Source: Caecitellus pseudoparvulus (lineage: Eukaryota > Bigyra: Bicosoecida). From it: a stretch of 64,000 nucleotides of DNA. Positions 58,481 to 64,000 of this stretch are shown here, in pieces. The notes under the pieces were generated by a model. It saw nothing but the letters and a program-made list of their open reading frames with translations. It was not told where the DNA came from and did no database searches. Made by a program: the position numbers and the translations under genes. The stretch covers positions 42,927-106,926 of the forward strand of contig CBFFRQ010000008.1 in NCBI GenBank assembly GCA_965644315.1, written 5' to 3'. Position 1 is the stretch's first letter, and each line of letters begins with the position of its first letter.

Positions 58481-59030
58481 TCAAGGGTCGCTGCTAGCGG
58501 CGGCGTGCGTGAGCTTGTTGCGAAGAGCTGCCGCGAGGCCGGGCTCTGGGCGGCTCAGCGTGAACACGATGGTGCCGTGGGATTTCTGGGCACCGAGGGC
58601 TGGCCAGGACAGGCATGGGAGTGCCGTGAACTATGAGCTATCTGAAGTACCAAGCCTGGCGCGGGCGAGGCGGCACGCACTGCTGAACGGGACCGGTGTG
58701 CCTTGCTGCAAGGCTGCCGTGGCCACTGCCTGGTCGTCTGACCTGTCCAGCAGCAGCGTATCGCCAAGGTCCTCCACAAAAGTGCCATGCAGCACATATG
58801 CGCCCAGGTGCATGACAGGGGCCTCGGTGTCCAAGCCCTGTGCAGGGGCCCAGCCGGGGCCTCGGAGTGCTTTGGGCTGTCACCATCTCGGCACGCTACT
58901 TGCTCACCTGGATTGTCATGCCTGTGTCAGCAGTGACGTGGGACAGCAAAGGTTCCTGTGCCAGCTCTGGGATCTGAATGACGAACTGCCGCTCCTCCAC
59001 CTCTGCGCCTGCCTGGGCAGGTGCAGCCAT
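58481..59030 (-). CDS. Transcription factor IIIC subunit 6 (GTF3C6/Sfc7-like)
   Basis: Small subunit of the TFIIIC complex that recruits TFIIIB and RNA polymerase III to tRNA and 5S genes. Exons 59030-58908, 58837-58651 and 58599-58481 give 142 residues; introns are 70 and 51 bp, GT-AG, phases consistent. It starts MAAPAQAGAEVEERQFVIQI. The family signature is GLDTEAPVMHLGAYVLHG followed by FVEDLGDTLLLD, where human GTF3C6 has GIDTERPILQVDSCVFAGEYEDTLG. The C-terminal strand is GTIVFTLSRP. The length suits the conserved core (animal proteins add an acidic tail). It is divergent from the SET-like gene with 219 bp between the starts. Both exon joins are supported by restoring this alignment. 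Confidence 0.82.
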
Positions 59031-59249
59031 GCGAGGTTGTTGGGTGTGCTGGCAACCCTGCTCAAATTCCGCGCTCAATCAAAGCCCGTGGCTGCACTCG
59101 CGACAGGCCCGCAAAATGAACACCTCACAAATTAAAATTTCTGCCATTGAATGCATGGGCAAGTTTTGATTTGCCCCTGCCCCTTTTCTGCCGTGTGCAG
59201 ACTTGTGAGCGTGCAGCATCACCTTTGCATTGCGGCGCCTTCCGTTGCA

Positions 59250-62200
59250 ATGCGTTTCGGCGGGTTGACAAGCGTGGCAGCAGCCCTCTGGGCGTGTGCT
59301 GCCCTGGGCCTGGCAGCAGGGTCCATCCATGACATGTACGACGCACATAGTGCAGAGGAAGTCTCGTTCACATCCACTGAAGACCTAGGGCACGCTGTGG
59401 ACGCGGGGCTGCGTGCCTTTGTGGACAGCGCCGTGGCAGCAGGCAACGGAGACAAGCTGACGGAGCGATGCCAGCGCTTCCCGTTCATCTGCACTATTGA
59501 ACCCGAGAGCAAGGAGCTGATTCGGGAGTTTGCCATGAGCATTGCGAAGGAGCGCCTGCTGGAGCGCGACGTTGACGACTACGTAGACACGGTGCAAACG
59601 ATCTTGCCACGCCTGACTGCGGAAGACATTGCGATGCTTCCAGCGCCGGGTGCACAGGGGGCCGTCGATAGCGACGGCTCAGTGGTGCCCCTGGAACAGG
59701 AGAATGCCGTCATGGCCTACACAAAGTCCATGAAGGTTATGGAGGACGTCGTGAACGGCGCCATTTCGCTGTCGGGCGCCTTCCCTGCTCAAACCGATGT
59801 GCAGGAGTGGGTGGGTGAGGCCAAGCGGCACCGCGTGGACAAGCGCAAGCACACATACCGCACTCTTTTCATTGGCATTGAGGAGGGGTTGGACCCCAAG
59901 TACCTCATTGCCCTGCACCACCGCGAAGGCGAAGTGGCCGCGCACAACACCAGCTCCCTCATCCAGGATGGCGCCAAGCAGGAAGAAATGGAGGACTGGT
60001 TCGTGGCTGGCGGCGGCAAGATGAACTTTGCAGAGCCTGCCCACACCGACTCCATGAACAGCAGCACGCGCTTCACGGGGCTAGAGACGTTGGAGGCGGT
60101 GGGGGACCAGGATGAGGTGCTGAAGGTACCCGTGGAGCTGACCATGTCGCAGCACACGCTGAAGATGGTCAAGTACAGGGACACCCGCAAGCTATCCGAC
60201 AAGATGAAGCCCGTCTTCCAGAGGAACCAAGTGTGGGGCCTCACCGCCTTCTTTCTCTACGAACACGCCAAAGGCAAGGACTCCAAGTGGTGGCCGTTCC
60301 TGCAGAACCTGCGCATGAAGCTGCTGCGGAAGGAGGTGGTGGCAGAGCTGCGTGGCACCAGCGCGGAGGGCCTGCTGAAGGCCTGGGACCAAGACGCCGA
60401 ACACATGATGTCCTTCCTGCGCAAGCACGACTCTCTCGGCTGCGGGCACGACTTCGACAACGTCTGCGGCAACATGGACTCGCTGGCCAAGATCCGGTGG
60501 GGCCTCGCCATCGTCCGCGCCAACGCGGTGTGGATCAACAGGCCGACGACCACTGGCAGGTTCCTGGCTCTGGTGCCGTACGCCCACCTGCTGAAGCACG
60601 CCCCTGGCTCCACCTCCCGCATGGTCCTGCACTTTGACAACCACATCCGCCTTCACGCGGGGGAGCACCCTGCTGGGGTTATGCTGGGCATGGATAAGGG
60701 GCCGGTGAGCAACTGTGAGAGCCTGCTGCTGTTCCATGAAGTGCCCAAGGATAACCCTGAAGATGGCGTGCGCCTCTTTCTCCCTGGAGTGCCCGTGGAC
60801 AACCACGACTTGTACCTGTTCCTGGACACCCTCATTGAATGGCGGCGCCTGCTGCGGTACCCGCCCAAGAGCGGCGACCTGTGGGATGCCTCCCGCAAGC
60901 TGCACTTGTACGGGGACGAGTTTGACGAAGACGAGGAGAAAGCCATGGAGGCAGCCAACAAGCTGCTTGCTGGCCAGCGTGTGCAGGTGGAGAACTCCGA
61001 GCAGCACCTGTTGCTGCTGGGCGCCGCTGACTCGAAAGCTGAGGCCCAGGCGTTGATCCTGGCGGAAACCAACCCCCTTGCCGCAAAGTACGCCCCCTCC
61101 CATGCACAGCTGTACGCTGCAGCGAAGCCCGAGAGCGACGATGATGACGTCGCCAAGGCCCAGCGAGCCATGTCAAACGCGGCGCTGGAGTTGCAGGATG
61201 CCATCGCCGCGGACCACGACGAGCCCAGCGTGCTGAAGACCCTGAACCGCACGACTGCGTTCTACAATGACGGCGTGCGGCCCAGGCCAGGCATGGATGA
61301 GGTGGACAAGCTGATGAAGCGGAAGAAGGAGCTGCTGTCTGACTGCGGCAATGGCGCGGACCACAAAGTCAAGTACGGCAACATCACCAGCCAGCTGCTG
61401 TGTGCCATCCGCACGCACATCATCCACGAGACGGAGCTGGACTTCCTGTGCCCGCCTGGCCCCCACCCATTCCACGATCACGAGTGCAACTGCGACGACT
61501 TCCCCCCCGCTGGCGGCTGTGAAGGCAGCCACAAGAGCTTCAACACGAGCCAGGCCATCACAGTTGCGAACGAGGAGAAGACACTGGAGGCACTGCTGAA
61601 CGTTATCCAGGACATGCGGGAAAGCTCCCCCGGGACGATTGAGAGTGACCAGGCCGCTCTGGCGGCTGCCCGGCGATCCAAGGCAGGGCCACTTCGCACG
61701 GCAGCCATTGCCATCCGCCTGCGTGAGAAGGAGATCCTGGAAGAGGCAGTGAGGGTGGTGAAGGGGCTGCAGGCCAACATGAACAGCAGCGACTTCCAGG
61801 TGGAAGCCATCATGCAGGAGCAGGCTGCGGCAGAGGCCCTGCGCTTGCAGCGCCTGGAGTCGTTGAAGGAATACGCTGCGCGAGGCAAGGCGGACCGCAT
61901 CGCGTACTCCATCAACGTGACTCTGGATGACGCGCAGACAGGCGCCCTGAAGGAGGTCCCGCTGCGGGTGCGCAAGGGGAAGGACCTGGATGAATTGGTG
62001 CGGAAGTTTGCCATGAAGTATGCCCTCACAGAAGCCGGTGCGCAAAGCCTGAAGGCGTCCCTCATTGAGCGTGCGCCCACTGTGGAGCCGTACCAGGCAA
62101 CCGCCACGACGGTGGTGCCTGGTGGCTTCCGCAAGACGCTCGTCATTGCCCAAGGCGCCAACACGACGGAGGCCGTGTACGAATTCGCCGCTGTGAACAA

Positions 62201-62690
62201 CATCACCCAGGGCGAACCCCTTGAGACGCACGCCGGCGTGCAGCACCTGCTGAGCGTCATGGAGGCCAAGGTGGCCGCTCGGGCCAAGCGCCAGCCGCTG
62301 CTTGTGGTGCCGGTGGACGGCCCCGACGGGCGCAAACTGCACTTCGAAGTGCGGCAGGGCGAGCAGCACGACATCTATGACACAGCCCTGCAGTTCGTCA
62401 ATGCGTACGGCATCCACAACTCTTTCGCAGAGACCATCGCCAACGCCGCGCACCAGCGCATGCCCCAGCAGCTGGCCGAGTTCCCCGTGAACATGGGCAG
62501 CATGTCGCCCCCCTTCCGCGTGCGAGCAGGGGATGACCTGACTGTCACCATCCAAGGCTTCATCGACATGTACGGCCTGGCTGACAACGCCATGGTAGCC
62601 ATTCGCACGCAGGCGGCTTCCATGCTGCCGCCTGGTTCGCCTGTTCGGGGATTGGAGGGCGCCGACGACGACGAGGAGGAGGACTTCTAG
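59250..62690 (+). CDS. Secreted/ER SET-like protein with C-terminal repeats
   Basis: Single exon, 1,146 residues from ATG 59250, chosen because it directly precedes a signal peptide (MRFGGLTSVAAALWACAALG). Residues ~280-580 resemble the SETD3/Rubisco-LSMT class of SET methyltransferases: DQDEVLKVPVELTMS, TAFFLYEHAKGKDSKWWPFL, then LVPYAHLLKH, and GPVSNCESLLLFHEV with DNPEDGVRLFLPG. In active relatives the central motif reads D.LNH; here it is H.LKH, so the invariant Asn is a Lys and cofactor binding may be lost. A Rubisco-substrate-binding-like helical part follows, a Cys/His cluster (FHDHECNCDDFP), and in the last 260 residues about four modules of the type GKDLDELVRKFAMKYAL. It ends with an acidic DDDEEEDF tail. 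N-glycosylation sequons are present. Substrate unknown. Confidence 0.75.
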   Translation: MRFGGLTSVAAALWACAALGLAAGSIHDMYDAHSAEEVSFTSTEDLGHAVDAGLRAFVDSAVAAGNGDKLTERCQRFPFICTIEPESKELIREFAMSIAKERLLERDVDDYVDTVQTILPRLTAEDIAMLPAPGAQGAVDSDGSVVPLEQENAVMAYTKSMKVMEDVVNGAISLSGAFPAQTDVQEWVGEAKRHRVDKRKHTYRTLFIGIEEGLDPKYLIALHHREGEVAAHNTSSLIQDGAKQEEMEDWFVAGGGKMNFAEPAHTDSMNSSTRFTGLETLEAVGDQDEVLKVPVELTMSQHTLKMVKYRDTRKLSDKMKPVFQRNQVWGLTAFFLYEHAKGKDSKWWPFLQNLRMKLLRKEVVAELRGTSAEGLLKAWDQDAEHMMSFLRKHDSLGCGHDFDNVCGNMDSLAKIRWGLAIVRANAVWINRPTTTGRFLALVPYAHLLKHAPGSTSRMVLHFDNHIRLHAGEHPAGVMLGMDKGPVSNCESLLLFHEVPKDNPEDGVRLFLPGVPVDNHDLYLFLDTLIEWRRLLRYPPKSGDLWDASRKLHLYGDEFDEDEEKAMEAANKLLAGQRVQVENSEQHLLLLGAADSKAEAQALILAETNPLAAKYAPSHAQLYAAAKPESDDDDVAKAQRAMSNAALELQDAIAADHDEPSVLKTLNRTTAFYNDGVRPRPGMDEVDKLMKRKKELLSDCGNGADHKVKYGNITSQLLCAIRTHIIHETELDFLCPPGPHPFHDHECNCDDFPPAGGCEGSHKSFNTSQAITVANEEKTLEALLNVIQDMRESSPGTIESDQAALAAARRSKAGPLRTAAIAIRLREKEILEEAVRVVKGLQANMNSSDFQVEAIMQEQAAAEALRLQRLESLKEYAARGKADRIAYSINVTLDDAQTGALKEVPLRVRKGKDLDELVRKFAMKYALTEAGAQSLKASLIERAPTVEPYQATATTVVPGGFRKTLVIAQGANTTEAVYEFAAVNNITQGEPLETHAGVQHLLSVMEAKVAARAKRQPLLVVPVDGPDGRKLHFEVRQGEQHDIYDTALQFVNAYGIHNSFAETIANAAHQRMPQQLAEFPVNMGSMSPPFRVRAGDDLTVTIQGFIDMYGLADNAMVAIRTQAASMLPPGSPVRGLEGADDDEEEDF

Positions 62691-62712
62691 AGCCCCCCCC
62701 CCTTCTCAGCAG

Positions 62713-62720
62713 AATGCATG
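62713..62720. terminator. AATGCATG between two convergent genes
   Basis: AATGCATG lies 22 bp after the SET-like stop; read on the other strand (CATGCATT) it is 3 bp after the small membrane protein's stop. Confidence 0.4.
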
Positions 62721-62723
62721 GGC

Positions 62724-63543
62724 CTACACACGGTGCATGGCCCGCCTTGGTGGAGAGGCAAAGCGGGGCACCCGTTCAGGCTGCGCACGCGCCGTGGTGG
62801 AAGGCATGTCCAGCCGCAGCATGCCGGCCCCGGCAGTGTGGGGTGACGGCAGGGCTTCGCTGCGCTGCCGCCTTCCCTGCATGTTGAGCCACGCCACAAA
62901 GACGACAGACCCTGCTGCGAACTCCCCTGCGCTGTACACGACCAGCACGGTGCCCAGCACAAACTGCGTGCTTTCGCACGTCTGCGGGGACTCCCTCAAG
63001 AAGCACTCAAAGCGCGTGCCATTCAGCAGGGCCGTCCCAACCAAGATAGAGTACATGCCAGCTAAGCCTTCATAGATGTAGAATGCTTGCAGGGGCCGGC
63101 GATCGCTGCGCTCAGCTCCATTGAAGGCTTCCAAGCTCGCCACTGTGACGGAGGCAGTCGGCATGCTGCGGCAGAGGAGGAGCGTGGGCAGGGGCAGCAC
63201 TCACAAATGCCCAGACCAGAGTGAATGGCTTCAACGTAGGAGCGCCCAAACACCAACAGCGCCAAGTATGCCAGCTGTCAGGGCGCATGGAAGGACGTGG
63301 CACGGTGTGGCACCGTTTCACAGGCGTTTCACTCACCGCTGAGAGTGCTGCAACGGACTTTGCCACCCGCTCTGTGATGGCGTCACTGGAGAGCTCCCGA
63401 CCACAGACGTAGCACTGCAGGTGGGCTCCACGTTCGCACCCGGCACAGCGAAAGAAGCTGCACCGGCGCTGCTGAGGCGCACAAGGGCAGCACTGGCTGA
63501 CCCGGCAGCAGGACTGTTGGGTGGCTGGCAGGGCCGGTGCCAT
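62724..63543 (-). CDS. Small Cys-rich multi-pass membrane protein, copy A
   Basis: Exons 63543-63337, 63274-63205 and 63142-62724 give 231 residues; both introns are 62 bp, GT-AG, with phases that fit. No named family is recognised. The N-terminal part has paired cysteines (QCCPCAPQQRRCSFF, CAGCERGAHLQCYVCG) that could bind zinc or form disulfides. It is followed by hydrophobic segments (LAYLALLVFG, AGMYSILVGTALLNG, FVLGTVLVVYSAGEFAAGSV). The stretch GTRFECFLRESPQTCEST plus the following helix recurs in the gene to the right (63610-64000), so the two are paralogues. The start at 63543 is the first ATG in frame; an additional upstream exon is possible. The tail is basic and Pro-rich. Confidence 0.6.
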
Positions 63544-63609
63544 GCCTGAGGCTGAGCGTCTGGAGAGGCGCCACGGCCGCCAGGCCTGGAAGGGGTGGGA
63601 ATGGAGGGG

Positions 63610-64000
63610 CTACGTTCCAGCAAAAGGTATGCCCACTCCTCCTGGTGGGATGCCGGGGTCGGTGATTTGGGGGTCTCGGTGTTTAGTCCGTGCGTGCCCA
63701 GGCGACCGCGACAGCACGTTGCCCGCCGCGAAGAAGCTGATGACTGCCACGCCAGCCTCAGCAAAAGTGAACACTGTCATGATGCCAGCCCTGCAAGGGG
63801 GGCTTGGGAGTGCTACACTGCTCTGTTGTGCTGAGTGGCAGGCGAAAGGGCGGCATGGCTACAATTTGCACACGCACCAAACGCTCTGCACAGAGTGGCA
63901 GGTCGCCGGGCTGCTGGCCATGTAGCACTCAAAGTGCGTCCCTGAAAATATGAAAATGCTCCAGGTTGCGCTGTGGGGGGCGGGGCCGGCACTGTGCGGC
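63610..64000 (-). CDS. Small membrane protein, copy B, 5' part outside window
   Basis: Two exons can be traced: about 63970-63878 (probably preceded by an acceptor at 63971) and 63790-63610, joined over an 87-bp GT-AG intron within a Trp codon. The encoded piece FSGTHFECYMASSPATCHSV followed by the helix TVFTFAEAGVAVISFFAAGN matches the corresponding segment of copy A (GTRFECFLRESPQTCEST and its helix), including the paired Cys spacing FEC...TC. It then ends in a short Pro/Gly tail (GIPPGGVGIPFAGT, stop). The N-terminal part lies beyond the right edge. Function unknown. Confidence 0.55.

Noticed and set aside
61173-62555. Long open frame antisense to the SET-like gene
   Set aside because: Same shadow effect; no recognisable protein and no start or splice context.
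1-64000. CRISPR array, insertion sequence or viral genes
   Set aside because: No short regularly spaced repeats, transposase, integrase, capsid or reverse-transcriptase motifs seen; the only large repeats are the gene-bearing tandem units.

Overview
This window is nuclear DNA of a eukaryotic microbe. It is very GC-rich and gene-dense. Most genes are split by short GT-AG introns of about 50-145 bp, neighbouring genes often end within 5-50 bp of each other, and the products are typically eukaryotic: Integrator subunit 3, TFIIIC subunit 6, a CELF-type RNA-binding protein, FAIM, TLDc, RMDN and SHIPPO-repeat axonemal proteins. The SHIPPO protein points to a flagellated cell. Together with ectoine genes, which have been reported from a few salt-tolerant marine protists such as the bicosoecid Halocafeteria, this suggests a marine flagellate, perhaps a bicosoecid stramenopile. 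That taxonomic guess is inference only. I saw no tRNA, rRNA, CRISPR array or transposon.

Region 1 (1-5,752) is an ectoine gene cluster: aspartate-semialdehyde dehydrogenase (running off the left edge), diaminobutyrate aminotransferase (EctB role), ectoine synthase (EctC) and aspartate kinase. Together they supply aspartate semialdehyde, convert it to diaminobutyrate and close the ectoine ring. The acetyltransferase EctA and the hydroxylase EctD are not in the window. All four genes have introns and a mitochondrial-type presequence. An 18-bp inverted repeat of the form GTGAAGTN-CA-CACTTCAC lies 134-145 bp upstream of three of the four start codons.

Region 2 (5,834-18,672) holds housekeeping genes: an INTS3 homologue, an RMDN-family TPR protein, a disordered protein, FAIM, a DGK1/dolichol-kinase-like membrane kinase, an N-myristoylatable TLDc protein and a large helical-repeat protein.

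Region 3 (18,362 to about 52,590) is a tandem triplication of a unit of about 12 kb. Each unit carries a divergent gene pair: a Kelch-like type I membrane protein on the minus strand, and on the plus strand a surface protein of about 2,900 residues (signal peptide, 14 RCC1-like repeats, IPT/TIG domains, a Cys-rich region and a multi-pass membrane domain). Unit 1 has two large in-frame deletions, one in each gene. The three giant proteins are almost identical except for short loops in the RCC1 repeats, where amino-acid changes cluster. Units 2 and 3 also carry a copied fragment of the 3' end of the helical-repeat gene.

Region 4 (52,632-64,000) has a SHIPPO-repeat protein, a CELF-like protein with a low-complexity linker, an Ala-rich coiled-coil protein, TFIIIC subunit 6, a secreted SET-like protein that may be catalytically dead, and two neighbouring paralogous small membrane proteins, the second cut by the right edge.

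A motif AATGCAY sits within about 45 bp after the stop codon of 14 genes and is often shared by convergent pairs. It is a candidate 3'-end processing signal for this genome.
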